Shown: one piece after another, positions 52,633-62,313 of the stretch
How the letters are laid out: each line of letters begins with the position of its first letter
How positions within the stretch are numbered: the stretch's first letter is position 1
From: Nostoc sp. UHCC 0870
GTDB taxonomy: Bacteria; Cyanobacteriota; Cyanobacteriia; Cyanobacteriales; Nostocaceae
Length of the DNA: 64,000 nucleotides
Assembly: GCF_022063185.1 (NCBI RefSeq)
Contig: NZ_CP091913.1
Span: 3,856,001 to 3,920,000 of the forward strand
Direction of reading: 5' to 3'
The notes under the pieces: generated by a model
Seen by the model: only the letters and a program-made list of their open reading frames with translations
Database searches by the model: none
Told to the model about the DNA's origin: nothing
Translations under genes and position numbers: made by a program

Positions 52633-54639
52633 TTAATTAGGGGTTGTTGTTGGTGTTGGTGTTTCTGTCGGGGTTTCTGTGGGAGTTGGTGTTGGTGTTT
52701 CTGTGGGAGTTGGTGTTGGTTCTGGTGGGGTGGGATTTTTGACTGTAAGGCTGAGTTGATAATCTGCTGATGTGGATGCAGTGGACACCACAACAAATTC
52801 ATAAAATCCCGATTCTGGTAGTTCTGTTGTTAATGTGCGTTGTGGAGAATCTTCTAAAAATATAATTTTCCCAGAAGGCGAATAAATTGATAACAAAACT
52901 TTGGGATTTGCTTGTAGCTGGAAATCTAAAGTTTGATTTTGAGCTAAATCAGCAATAAAAACTTTACCCGCACCAGGTTTGAGATTACCACTGATGGTTT
53001 TATTAATAGCATCTTGATCAAAAACGATTTTTTGGAAAGCACTACCTGCAATTATGGCGTTAAGTTTGTCACTAACAAAAGCGTGCCAAACTTGTCCTAT
53101 AGGCTGATTGATGAAGTCTTGTCCTTTTCGTTTTGGGAAGGCGTGAAAGAAAGCTGCATCACCCAAGTCATACAAAGCGCGACTACTAACATTAATTTGA
53201 TTGACATCCACCTTCCAGCGATCGCGTTCTGCGGCAGTATAAGTACCTAATTGTCGGCGCGATTTTGTACTTAATGGTACAAGCTTTTCTAGTAATTCAC
53301 CAGCGATTTTATCCCATTCTGTCCGTAAACTTTCATCCTCTGGTTCATCGCTGAGAGTACGTCCCTTTAAACTGGGATTTTGTTCCCAAAAAGTTTGATT
53401 GACTAAATTAACGTAGAAATTAAAGTCTACACCCAATTGTTGACGGCGATCGCTTAATCTTTGTTTGCGTCGTCGTTCTGTGGGCGAGTATTTATCTAGG
53501 GGATTGGTAGGCTGGGTAATAGTTGGTGTAGGTGTAGGATTGTCTACCACTTGATTACCAGTTCTCCCGCTAACTCCCCACCAAATTAATCCCCCAGTAG
53601 TAACTAACGCCAACACCGCTAGGAAAGTTTTAGTTGGTGTCCATTGATTGTGAGGTTCGGGAGGAAGAGACGCAGGGGAAGTAGGAACACTAGGGGGATT
53701 AGAAGAGACAGCTAGAGTGGCTGATATCGGTGCGACTGGGGGGAGGGGTGCTTGAGTGGGGGGATAATAGACTGGTGGAGAATTGAGTGCTTCGAGAACT
53801 TGTTGGGCTGACTGGTAGCGATCGCCCGGTCGAGGAGCTAACATTTGATCTAATACTTGTCCTAATAGCGGACTCAGGGTAATTTCCCGCCGCCATTGCC
53901 AAGAAAGATTATAATTATCGACTAATTCTTGGGGTTGTTTACCTGTCAATAAAACTATTGCAGTCACCGCCAAAGCATATAAATCACTATGGGGAGACAC
54001 TGCACCGGTTTGCATTTGTTCTGGTGGTGCGAATCCCACCTTACCTAGTAGGGTAGCGACTGGAGGCGGTGTAGCTATCCCCTGTTGATAATATTGGGAA
54101 GCAACGGCGGCTACTACTTGTTTGACACCACCAAAATCAATTAATATTGGTAGCTGGTCAAAAGTGCGAAGAATTAAATTATCTGGCGAAATATCACGAT
54201 GAATCACACCCAAGGAATGGATATAATCCAACACTGGTAAAATTTGCTGTAAAAGTTGCTTAATTTCTAATTCTGTGAACCGCAAACCCTGTTGTTTACG
54301 GCTATTTAATAAATAACTATAATTTTGTCCTTCTATATAATCTTGGACTAAAAATAAATATTCTTTACTTTCTAAGTTAATGTGAAACTGTTCCCGGAAG
54401 CGAGGAATTTGGGGATGTTGTAACTTATATAAAACACTAGCTTCACGCTGAAACAGTTCTTCTGCTTTTTGTAAAACGTAGTCCGTTTGAACTTGGGGAC
54501 AAAATTCCTTTAAAACACAAAGTTCCCGAAAACGGTTAATATCTTCAGCTAAATAAGTCCGTCCAAATCCTCCCTGACCGATTTGACGTACAATCACATA
54601 GCGATCGCCTAAAGTTAGCCCTGGTTGAATGTTATTCAT
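52633..54639 (-). CDS. Ser/Thr protein kinase with shared C-terminal domain and beta-sandwich domain
   Basis: The 668-residue kinase has residues 15-275 as a Hanks-type kinase domain: IGQGGFGRTYLAED (G loop), VLKEFCPQ (Lys), HRDISPDN (catalytic Asp; Ser in place of the usual Lys) and IDFGGVKQ (DFG). A membrane helix (FLAVLALVTTGGLIWWGV) lies at about 338-356. An unnamed conserved region of about 135 residues follows (RRQQLGVDFNFYVNLVN, SRRQLGTYTAAERDRWKVD, IGQVWHAFVSDKL), shared with the next kinase. A PPC-like beta-sandwich (about 550-640) and a Thr/Pro repeat tail complete it. It is the second of two tandem kinase genes. Confidence 0.88.
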   Translation of the reverse strand: MNNIQPGLTLGDRYVIVRQIGQGGFGRTYLAEDINRFRELCVLKEFCPQVQTDYVLQKAEELFQREASVLYKLQHPQIPRFREQFHINLESKEYLFLVQDYIEGQNYSYLLNSRKQQGLRFTELEIKQLLQQILPVLDYIHSLGVIHRDISPDNLILRTFDQLPILIDFGGVKQVVAAVASQYYQQGIATPPPVATLLGKVGFAPPEQMQTGAVSPHSDLYALAVTAIVLLTGKQPQELVDNYNLSWQWRREITLSPLLGQVLDQMLAPRPGDRYQSAQQVLEALNSPPVYYPPTQAPLPPVAPISATLAVSSNPPSVPTSPASLPPEPHNQWTPTKTFLAVLALVTTGGLIWWGVSGRTGNQVVDNPTPTPTITQPTNPLDKYSPTERRRKQRLSDRRQQLGVDFNFYVNLVNQTFWEQNPSLKGRTLSDEPEDESLRTEWDKIAGELLEKLVPLSTKSRRQLGTYTAAERDRWKVDVNQINVSSRALYDLGDAAFFHAFPKRKGQDFINQPIGQVWHAFVSDKLNAIIAGSAFQKIVFDQDAINKTISGNLKPGAGKVFIADLAQNQTLDFQLQANPKVLLSIYSPSGKIIFLEDSPQRTLTTELPESGFYEFVVVSTASTSADYQLSLTVKNPTPPEPTPTPTETPTPTPTETPTETPTPTTTPN

Positions 54640-54690
54640 TACTCATTAGTCATTGAGGCAAAATTCAATTCTCCCTGATCTTCTTCACTG

Positions 54691-56391
54691 TCACCTGTCA
54701 CCTGTCCCCTGTCTCCTATTTTTCACTTGCTCATCTGCGATCGCATACCAAACTTGACCTAAAGTTTGTTGATTCAGTTTCCCACGGTCTTGACCTGGAA
54801 ACAACTGATTAAATTTTTGATTGGTATCTTTATTTAAATCATTGACTGTGTAATTTCCCAGTTGTCCAGAACGGGCTTGTCGTCTCCAAGTTTGATAATC
54901 TCTCTCTGTATAGCTTCCCAGTTGACGGCGAGTTGGTGTACTGAGGTTAGCCTGTTCTATTTTATTCAATAAATCCCCAGCGACGGCAGCCCATTCATCT
55001 CGCAAACCTGCATCTTCTGGGTTAGAAGTGAGGCTACGTCCGTTTAACTCCGGTTTTTGGGCATAAAATAAGCCGTCTACTGTCTGAATAAAAAAGGGTT
55101 CAGGAATTTCTAACTGTTGGCGACGACTTAAAACTTGACTCAGGGTAATTTTATTTTTGTCACTAACCGGTTGACTAGAAGGATTAGATAACGATGGAAT
55201 TTGGGGTAAAGAGATTTGTGGTGGAGTAATTGAAGAGACACCGCGAATCAGTGAGTTTACTACAGCAAAAGTCCCTGCGCCAGTCAATACAACTAAAGCT
55301 GTTCCCCCAAAACTGACTACAAAAGGACGCATCCAACCAGGGAGAGGTAACTTTTGGGCTACGGCTTGAGTTTTGTTATGGAATTTACTAACGATTACCC
55401 CTGCTTTGCGTCCAGGGGCAACTACCATTGTCTTAATCTTGGTAAGATGAGTCACAGGTGGTTTAGTTACATTTGGTGATGGTAAATCTTTGAGAATTAG
55501 ATCAGCATTTTGATAGCGATCGCTTGGTTTATACGCCAACATCTTTTTTAACACAGCTTCTAGCTTAAAGCTGACATTAATTTCCCTACCCCAACGCCAA
55601 ATTCCTTGATAGCTGTCGTATAATTTTTGCGGTTCTTTCCCCGTCAGTAATACTAACGCTGTCACCGCCAAAGAATATAAATCACTATTAAAAAATACCT
55701 TTCCTTGTCGTAATTGTTCTTCTGGTGCGTAGCCTTTTTTACCCAACAGAGTATGATTGACAGCCAACTTAGTAAACCAAAAACCCTGAGAAGCTGGTAA
55801 TTGCTTGACACCGCCAAAATCAATCAACACAGGTAAATTATCAGAACGTCGCCAAATCAAATTATCAGGAGAAATATCACGATGAACTACATCTAAAGAG
55901 TGAATATAGGATAAAACGGGTAAAAGTTGTTGTAATAAAGTAATAACTTCTGCTTCTGTAAAAGTTTTCCCTTGACTTTGGCGTTGTTCTAATATTTGAT
56001 CAAAATTATCGCCTTCTACATAGTCTTGCACTAAAAAGAAAAAATCCTGACTCCCCATTTTTACTTGTAGTGAAGCGTGAAACATGGGAATCTGGGGATG
56101 ATGAAGTTTTTTGAGTACATTTGCTTCTCGCTCAAACAACTCCTTAGCCTTTTGTAAATCCTGTTTTTCTGTGACTTGGGGTGCAAATTCCTTCAAAACA
56201 CAGGTTTGATTAGATTTCTTTTTATCCTCAGCTAGATAAGTACGCCCAAAACCACCCTGTCCTATTTGACGAACCAGCCGATAACGATTGTCTATAACTT
56301 GTCCAACAGTAATAGACAAAGGTTCACCGCAATGAGTGCAAAAATGATTACTGCTATTATTAGCGTGTTTTTTACTGCAATAGACTTGCAT
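54691..56391 (-). CDS. Ser/Thr protein kinase with zinc-ribbon N-terminus and shared C-terminal domain
   Basis: The 566-residue kinase begins with a Cys-rich ribbon (VYCSKKH, FCTHCGEPL). The kinase domain has IGQGGFGRTYLAED, VLKEFAPQ, HRDISPDN and IDFGGVKQ. One membrane helix lies at about 365-385 (GTALVVLTGAGTFAVVNSLI). The C-terminal region of about 145 residues (SRRQQLEIPEPFFIQTVDG, RRQLGSYTERDYQTWRR, LGQVWYAIADEQ) resembles the same region of the kinase at 52633. The last six residues and the stop (QGTGDR) come from a heptamer array. It is upstream of, and about 50 bp from, its paralogue. Confidence 0.88.
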   Translation of the reverse strand: MQVYCSKKHANNSSNHFCTHCGEPLSITVGQVIDNRYRLVRQIGQGGFGRTYLAEDKKKSNQTCVLKEFAPQVTEKQDLQKAKELFEREANVLKKLHHPQIPMFHASLQVKMGSQDFFFLVQDYVEGDNFDQILEQRQSQGKTFTEAEVITLLQQLLPVLSYIHSLDVVHRDISPDNLIWRRSDNLPVLIDFGGVKQLPASQGFWFTKLAVNHTLLGKKGYAPEEQLRQGKVFFNSDLYSLAVTALVLLTGKEPQKLYDSYQGIWRWGREINVSFKLEAVLKKMLAYKPSDRYQNADLILKDLPSPNVTKPPVTHLTKIKTMVVAPGRKAGVIVSKFHNKTQAVAQKLPLPGWMRPFVVSFGGTALVVLTGAGTFAVVNSLIRGVSSITPPQISLPQIPSLSNPSSQPVSDKNKITLSQVLSRRQQLEIPEPFFIQTVDGLFYAQKPELNGRSLTSNPEDAGLRDEWAAVAGDLLNKIEQANLSTPTRRQLGSYTERDYQTWRRQARSGQLGNYTVNDLNKDTNQKFNQLFPGQDRGKLNQQTLGQVWYAIADEQVKNRRQGTGDR

Positions 56392-56468
56392 GGTGCTGAA
56401 GGATAGATGAGGGGTTTTTTTAATTACTACAACTAATATGCTTCAATTTACGAATATTCTTTGAAGAA

Positions 56469-56518
56469 GGTGATAGGTGATAGGTGACAGGGGACAGGTG
56501 ACAGGTGACAGGTGACTA
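56469..56518. repeat. STRR array (GGTGACA units) supplying a possible RBS
   Basis: About seven units of GGTGATA/GGTGACA end three bases before the ATG at 56522. The last complete unit provides AGGTGA eight to nine bases upstream of that start codon. Confidence 0.9.
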
Positions 56519-56521
56519 ATT

Positions 56522-58039
56522 ATGAAACACAAATCTAGAAGACAACAAGTAATCAAGGTATGGGAAGATTTTGTGTCTACCCCTCTAGAGGATTTATTAC
56601 AGCAGCATATCAACACTTCTGGGGAATCGGCTGTCTTGGATTTGTTTCATGATGTGGCTGCTAATGTCCCGGCTTATCAGGCTTTTTTAGCAGAAAGGGA
56701 AATTCAGCCCGATATGATTGAAAGTTGGGGTGATTTTCAGAAAATTCCAGCGATCGCTAAAGAAAATTATATCTCACGTTATCCTCTCGCTGATTTATGC
56801 CGCGATGGACAACTAGAAGGTTGCGATATGATAGCTGCTTCCTCTGGTTCTACAGGGAAACCCACATTCTGGCCGAGGTTCTTCACCGATGAATTACAAA
56901 TCGTTACACGCTTTGAGCAAATTTTTCACGACAGTTTCGCCGCCGATACCAAACCCACCCTCGCAGTTATTTGCTTTACTCTAGGAACTTGGGTAGGTGG
57001 GATGTTCACTACAAATTGCTGTCGTTATCTTGCTAGCAAAGGCTACCCCATCACCGTTATTACCCCCGGTAACAATAAAGAAGACATCTTGCGCGTAGTA
57101 CAAGAACTCGGTGGTAATTTTGCACAGGTGGTTTTATTGGGATATCCACCATTTCTAAAAGATGTAATTGATACAGGTATTGCCCGTGGTGTAGAGTGGC
57201 AAAGCTACCAGATGAAATTTGTGATGGCGGGTGAAGTATTCAGCGAAGAATGGCGGAGTTTAGTAGGTGAAAGGGTGGGTTCTCAAAATCCTTGCTATGA
57301 TTCAGCATCACTTTACGGTACAGCCGATGCAGGGGTGTTGGGTAATGAGACACCATTGAGTATTTGCATTCGCCGCTTCTTAGCGCAAAATCCCGAAGCT
57401 GCAAAAGCTTTATTTGGGGAATCACGTTTACCTACACTAGTGCAGTATGACCCAGTTAGCCGCTTTTTTGAAGTGCAGAACGGGCAATTATTGTTTTCTG
57501 GAAATAACGGCATTCCCCTCATAAGGTACAACATCTTAGACACTGGGGGAATCATTACTTATGATGCCATGCTCCAGTTCTTAGGAGATTGGGGATTTAA
57601 TCCCCTGGAAAATCTTACTCCTCACACCCAGCACTCACCTAGAGGTATTCATCAACTACCATTCGTTTATGTTTTTGGACGCTCTAACTTTACAGTCTCC
57701 TATTTTGGTGCAAATATCTACCCCGAAAATGTGACAGTAGGATTAGAACAACCAGTCATTAAAGAATGGGTTACAGGTAAATTTGTCTTACAGGTAAAAG
57801 AAGACACCGACAAAAACCGCTTTTTATCTGTAGTTGTAGAATTAGCACCAGATGTTGAAGGTTCTGAAGACAAACGCCAAACCATAGCAACCTCAATTCT
57901 CAACCAATTGTTGCGACTTAACGGCGAATTTGCCAACTACGTCCCCAAAGAATACCAAACACCCCAAATCACATTAGCACCAATGGGCGATCGCGAATAC
58001 TTCCCCATTGGAGTCAAACATCGTTACACACGCCAATAA
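56522..58039 (+). CDS. AMP-forming ligase, PaaK/CapK/F390-synthetase-like
   Basis: This 505-residue adenylate-forming enzyme has the P-loop-like motif AASSGSTGKPTFWPRF, AGEVFSEEWR, SLYGTADAGVLGNETPLS, and PLIRYNILDTGGI, typical of the phenylacetate-CoA-ligase-like group. The C-terminal part (FVYVFGRSNFTVSYFGANIYPENV) corresponds to the hinge region. It probably activates a carboxylic acid as an acyl-adenylate, but the substrate and acceptor are unknown. The gene stands alone, 130 bp from a divergent kinase gene. The repeat upstream may supply its RBS. Confidence 0.88.
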   Translation: MKHKSRRQQVIKVWEDFVSTPLEDLLQQHINTSGESAVLDLFHDVAANVPAYQAFLAEREIQPDMIESWGDFQKIPAIAKENYISRYPLADLCRDGQLEGCDMIAASSGSTGKPTFWPRFFTDELQIVTRFEQIFHDSFAADTKPTLAVICFTLGTWVGGMFTTNCCRYLASKGYPITVITPGNNKEDILRVVQELGGNFAQVVLLGYPPFLKDVIDTGIARGVEWQSYQMKFVMAGEVFSEEWRSLVGERVGSQNPCYDSASLYGTADAGVLGNETPLSICIRRFLAQNPEAAKALFGESRLPTLVQYDPVSRFFEVQNGQLLFSGNNGIPLIRYNILDTGGIITYDAMLQFLGDWGFNPLENLTPHTQHSPRGIHQLPFVYVFGRSNFTVSYFGANIYPENVTVGLEQPVIKEWVTGKFVLQVKEDTDKNRFLSVVVELAPDVEGSEDKRQTIATSILNQLLRLNGEFANYVPKEYQTPQITLAPMGDREYFPIGVKHRYTRQ

Positions 58040-58438
58040 TCCAAAACTTTCTTTTCTCTCTCTACGCCTTCCCTGCTGGTTGTGCCTTGCAGTATGGGCG
58101 AGTAAATCACCTTCCATTCAGCAACGCCAACATATCTGTAAACTTTTTCTAAAAGCTGTAGTCAATTGTACGTTATGTGAGAAGATAAATAAATGATATT
58201 AATATAATGGAATACTAGCAAAATTTAAAAAATTACGAAATTCCCATTATAAAGAATTTCAGCATAATTCAAATATATCAGCAACCGCAACAAAAATAAA
58301 GACCATTTTGGCAAAAAATTTTAAAATTTAACAGCGATAATTTGCCGAATTCAAAAATAGCCAGAATAGTGGCTTTACTGATGTAAAAACAGCAATTACG
58401 GCAGTTAAAATAGAGAAACCCGATCTACAAAAAATAAG
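58040..58438. other. AT-rich intergenic region upstream of the dnd-like operon
   Basis: No gene is seen in these 399 bases. The second half is strongly AT-rich and probably contains the promoter of the operon starting at 58439. I see no clear repeats or insertion-sequence ends. Confidence 0.6.
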
Positions 58439-58612
58439 ATGTCGCCAGAGCAAAATATAGATGATGTGCAAGAGCCAATTATTACTGCTCCGCCAGAGGT
58501 GCGACAAATTATAGAACGAGTATGGCATTTAGAAAAAAATAGACTCGATAAGAAAAGTAATAGCCCCATCAATGATGACATTTTAGACATTGTGAAGGGA
58601 GCAGTCCAATGA
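58439..58612 (+). CDS. 57-residue protein translationally coupled to dndD
   Basis: The frame begins with ATG at 58439 (SPEQNIDDVQEPIITAPP) and ends with TGA at 58610-58612, overlapping the dndD start (ATGA). It is acidic in the N-terminal half and helical after residue 19 (EVRQIIERVWHLEKNRLDKK, then NDDILDIVKGAVQ). The overlap and the coding-like composition support a real gene. I do not recognise a family. It could be a small partner of DndD or the remnant of a lost upstream dnd gene such as dndC. Confidence 0.7.
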   Translation: MSPEQNIDDVQEPIITAPPEVRQIIERVWHLEKNRLDKKSNSPINDDILDIVKGAVQ

Positions 58613-60681
58613 AGCTCACCTCCATTAAACTGTGTAACTTTCGCTCCTTTTATGGCAAAACCCCAGAAATTATGATCTCTGGGGGAGATGTTCTTAACAC
58701 CACGATTATTCATGGCAATAACGGCTCAGGTAAAACCAGTTTACTAAATGCCTTTACGTGGGTATTATATGAAAGGTTTAGTGCTGCCTTTGCCTCCACA
58801 GAACAATTAGTCAATAAAAGAGCGATCGCTCAAGCACAACCAGGACAAGCTGTAGAATGTTGGGTAGAAATTAACTGGGAACACGAAGGTAAACGCTATA
58901 ACGTCAAACGCCAATGTCGCGGTTATAAAAATAAAACTGACTTTACAGTAGGTAAAACCGAATTACTCATGCAAGTAGCTGGAGATGATGGTAGATGGTA
59001 CTTTCCACTCCAGCAACCAGAAGAAATTATCGGGCAGATTTTACCAGTTAGTTTACACCAATACTTCTTCTTTGACGGCGAACGCATCGAAGAAATAGTG
59101 CGTTCCGATAAAAAATCAGAAATTGCGGAAGCTACAAAAATTTTCTTAGGCGTAGAAGTAATTAACCGTTCCATTAAGCATCTCGGAGAAGCCAAAAAAA
59201 GTTTAGAGAATGAACTAAAAGCCATTGGTGACTCAGAAATCAAACAGCTTTTAAGAGAACAAGCCAAACTCGAACAAGAAATTGAGCAAATCAACACCCG
59301 TCAAGCAGAAATCAAGCAAGAATTAGAATATCAACAAACCTTTAAAAAAGAAACAGGTAATCGCCTGCAAGAACTCAGCGCAGCCAAAGAATTGCAAGAG
59401 AGACGACAAGAATTAGAAAATCAGAAAAAATCAAATCAAGATAATTGGCGACAAACGAAAGAAGCCCTAAAAAAAATTATTTCCTCACGGGGTTATACTG
59501 TCTTACTATCAGATACAACAGCCCAATTTCGCGCCATTCTCCATGACCTAAAGCAGCGAGGTGAGTTAACCTCTGGAATTTCGCGGGAATTTGTTACAGA
59601 ATTACTCAACTCCCAACGCTGTATTTGTGGTGCAGAATTACATCCAGATAATCACGCCCATGCTAATGTAAGTATGTGGTTAGATAAAGCAGGTTCTTCA
59701 TCAGTAGAAGAAACCGCGATTCGCATGAGCGCACAAGTAGACGAGATTGACAAACAAGCCGTAACTTTTTGGGAAGAAGTAGACAGAGAACAAACCAGAA
59801 TCAATCAATTACGTCAAAACATTTCCCAAATCGAAAGCGAATTAGATAACATTCAAGAACGTTTGAGAAAAGACCCCAACGAAGAAATTAGCAACTTGCA
59901 AAAACGCATCGATGAAATTGAAAGTAAAATTGATGAATCAAACCGAGAACAAGGTGCAAATCAGCAGAAAATTACGCATCTCAAAACAGAAATCGATGCT
60001 TTAATTAAACAAATTGCTAAACAAAAACTCAACGAAGATAAACAATTATTAGCACAAAAACGCATCAACGCTACTCAAGATGCCATTGAACGCCTAACTG
60101 AAGTCAGAAACCGCCAAGAAAAGCAATTTCGCTTGCAACTAGAAAAAAGATTACAAGAAATATTTACTACTATTTCTTTCACCCCTTACGTTCCCACAAT
60201 TAGCGATAAATATGAATTAACCCTAATAGAAAATACCTCTGGTACAGAAGCAGCAGTAGCAGCTTCCACCGGTGAAAATCAAATTCTCAGTTTATCATTT
60301 ATCGCCAGTATTATTGATAAAGTCAGAGAATGGAGTGCCAAGCGTAAAATACTCACCATACCCGATAGTAGCACCTTCCCAATCGTCATGGATTCTCCCT
60401 TTGGTAGCCTAGACGAAACCTATCGCCGCCGCATTGCTCAAACATTACCAAAATTAGCAAATCAGTTAATCGTCTTAGTTACAAAAACTCAATGGCGGGG
60501 TGAAGTAGAAGCTGAAATGTCAGACAGAATTGGTAGAGAATATGTCCTGACTTATTATTCCTCTAAACCAGACTGTGAACAAGATTATATCGAAATAGCT
60601 GGAGAAAGATATCCTTTAGTAAAACAAAGTCCCAATGAGTTTGAATATACCGAAGTAATTGAAGTTGAAAGAGATTGGTAA
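58609..60681 (+). CDS. dndD: DndD-like SMC/Rad50-type ATPase of DNA phosphorothioation
   Basis: The 690-residue ATPase has Walker A HGNNGSGKTS (35-44), YFFFDGERIEEI characteristic of DndD proteins, long coiled coils (about 185-310 and 400-510) broken by a Cys-Xaa-Cys hook (QRCICGAELHPD), the signature LSLSFIASI and Walker B FPIVMDSPFGSLDE. DndD works with DndC and DndE to exchange a phosphate oxygen for sulfur in DNA. The gene follows a coupled 57-residue protein and precedes an AbiEii-like gene where dndE might be expected. dndC and dndE are not visible in the window. Confidence 0.88.
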   Translation: MKLTSIKLCNFRSFYGKTPEIMISGGDVLNTTIIHGNNGSGKTSLLNAFTWVLYERFSAAFASTEQLVNKRAIAQAQPGQAVECWVEINWEHEGKRYNVKRQCRGYKNKTDFTVGKTELLMQVAGDDGRWYFPLQQPEEIIGQILPVSLHQYFFFDGERIEEIVRSDKKSEIAEATKIFLGVEVINRSIKHLGEAKKSLENELKAIGDSEIKQLLREQAKLEQEIEQINTRQAEIKQELEYQQTFKKETGNRLQELSAAKELQERRQELENQKKSNQDNWRQTKEALKKIISSRGYTVLLSDTTAQFRAILHDLKQRGELTSGISREFVTELLNSQRCICGAELHPDNHAHANVSMWLDKAGSSSVEETAIRMSAQVDEIDKQAVTFWEEVDREQTRINQLRQNISQIESELDNIQERLRKDPNEEISNLQKRIDEIESKIDESNREQGANQQKITHLKTEIDALIKQIAKQKLNEDKQLLAQKRINATQDAIERLTEVRNRQEKQFRLQLEKRLQEIFTTISFTPYVPTISDKYELTLIENTSGTEAAVAASTGENQILSLSFIASIIDKVREWSAKRKILTIPDSSTFPIVMDSPFGSLDETYRRRIAQTLPKLANQLIVLVTKTQWRGEVEAEMSDRIGREYVLTYYSSKPDCEQDYIEIAGERYPLVKQSPNEFEYTEVIEVERDW

Positions 60682-60728
60682 TCTAATAATTCCTACGTTT
60701 TTATTCAGAAATTTAGTTCTTTTCACCT

Positions 60729-61667
60729 ATGTTCATTAAACCTCAAATTGAAATACCAAAACAATTACCATTTTTAGAAAAATTATGTTGGCAAAGAGAA
60801 GGTATAGAAAACCTTACTCTTTTAGAAATGCTGAAAATATATGAGCGAGGATGGCATTATCGAGGAGTTTTAGGTGATTTGAGCCAAACAGAAACTTTAT
60901 TTGTGCAACAGTTAGCTCAATATTATAAATCCTGGTTAGGAGTGCAAATGTTTGAGAGGGAATTGCATCAAATAATTTTAAATGTTCTTAATCAACTAAA
61001 TGCGAATTTTTTACTAGAATCTGGAGCATACTTTGGCGGCGGAACTCTAGTGAGTTTAAAACATGGCGAATATAGATTAAGCAAAGATATAGATTTTCTC
61101 TGTTCCTCTGGTACTGGCTATCGATGGCTACGACAAAACATAGACGAAAATCAATATAATGCCTTATTTAATACACAAAAGAATCTCAAATTTCCGAGAG
61201 AAATGAAATCTGACCAGTACGGGGTAAGATTTGCCATTATGGTTGATGAAACTCTGCTAAAATTTGAAATTATTAGGGAAGGACGTATCGAATTGGGAGA
61301 CCCAGATTATCCCACTTGGTCGCCCGTACCATGCTTAAATGAAATTGATAGTTTTGCTGAAAAACTTTTAGCCAACTCCGACAGATGGAACGATTCTTCA
61401 GTAGATTCGAGAGATTTAATCGATTTGGCTATCCAAAGGCTCAAGTCTCCAATTCCGGTAGAAGCTATTGAGAAAGCAGAGACAGCCTATCCCGTAATTG
61501 AACCTTTAAAAAAAGCGATATCTTCTTTTCAAAATAACCCTGCTTATCGAGACAAATGTTTTACTGCTTTGCGAATCATCAACCCCAGTCAAATTATTGA
61601 TGGGATTGATTTAATAGCGGCGGATTTATCATTAGAAAAGACAGTTAGAACACTCAGCGAAAGTTAA
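60729..61667 (+). CDS. AbiEii-type nucleotidyltransferase-like protein within the dnd-like operon
   Basis: The 312-residue protein has the polymerase-beta-fold nucleotidyltransferase motif of the AbiEii/toxin superfamily: AYFGGGTLVSL (103-110), then the metal-binding pair SKDIDF (118-123), with a further conserved acidic residue region (LKFEIIREG). In AbiE and related systems such an enzyme modifies tRNA or another target and arrests growth. No AbiEi-like antitoxin gene lies beside it. It follows dndD by 47 bp on the same strand, so it is probably part of the operon and might serve as its effector. Confidence 0.82.
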   Translation: MFIKPQIEIPKQLPFLEKLCWQREGIENLTLLEMLKIYERGWHYRGVLGDLSQTETLFVQQLAQYYKSWLGVQMFERELHQIILNVLNQLNANFLLESGAYFGGGTLVSLKHGEYRLSKDIDFLCSSGTGYRWLRQNIDENQYNALFNTQKNLKFPREMKSDQYGVRFAIMVDETLLKFEIIREGRIELGDPDYPTWSPVPCLNEIDSFAEKLLANSDRWNDSSVDSRDLIDLAIQRLKSPIPVEAIEKAETAYPVIEPLKKAISSFQNNPAYRDKCFTALRIINPSQIIDGIDLIAADLSLEKTVRTLSES

Positions 61668-61770
61668 TTACTGCAACACCAAAATACAAAGATATATTTT
61701 TTTGTAACGAACAAGCTAGGCATCGCTTATACTTTTCGGTTAATATAGCTACAAAGCGATTATCAATATC

Positions 61771-62244
61771 ATGGCGGAAACAGGTAGAATCAGGGTTGCT
61801 AAAGATAAAGCCGATTTAGTTAAAGCGTTAACATCTTCAGATTCTAGTACAGGAACTTTTCAAACTTTTGCTGATGTAATTGTCTTTGCTGCTGCGTTGG
61901 GTGCAAAGCATAAAAAGCGCGTTCCTCTAGGGGAAATTTCTAAACGAGAACCATCACCAATCAGGTTAGAATATTTTGCTTCAGTAGGAAATGATGTGGT
62001 AATTAAATTACTGGGAATGACTGAAACTCAGGACATTAATGTTTTATCTCTTTATGAAGAAGAATATGAAACTCAACGCAACAGTATTTTTGAAGAATAT
62101 GCAAATGGTGGGCTAGAGATACTTCAAAATGAGTTGCGTGGAGCAGTAGATTATTCAGAGCGAATTTTATTATTTCTTAGTTATGAACGCAATCAGAAAG
62201 ATGAGAAAGAAGAGGAATTTGATCTAAGTAAATTCCTCTCCTAA
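61771..62244 (+). CDS. DNA phosphorothioation-associated protein 4-like
   Basis: The 157-residue protein resembles the phosphorothioation-associated protein 4 family as I remember it: RIRVAKDKADLVKALTSS, FQTFADVIVFAAALGAKHKK, VPLGEISKREPSPIR, IFEEYANGGLEILQNELRG. It occurs next to dnd genes in other cyanobacteria and is of unknown action. It ends with a charged tail (KDEKEEEFDL). It lies about 100 bp downstream of the AbiEii-like gene and convergent with the DGQHR gene. Confidence 0.8.
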   Translation: MAETGRIRVAKDKADLVKALTSSDSSTGTFQTFADVIVFAAALGAKHKKRVPLGEISKREPSPIRLEYFASVGNDVVIKLLGMTETQDINVLSLYEEEYETQRNSIFEEYANGGLEILQNELRGAVDYSERILLFLSYERNQKDEKEEEFDLSKFLS

Positions 62245-62313
62245 CTTACGTTATGTTTAATTAGTAAGAATTACTCCATCCGAGTCTGAACTTAACTGTC
62301 TTAACTACCTTTA

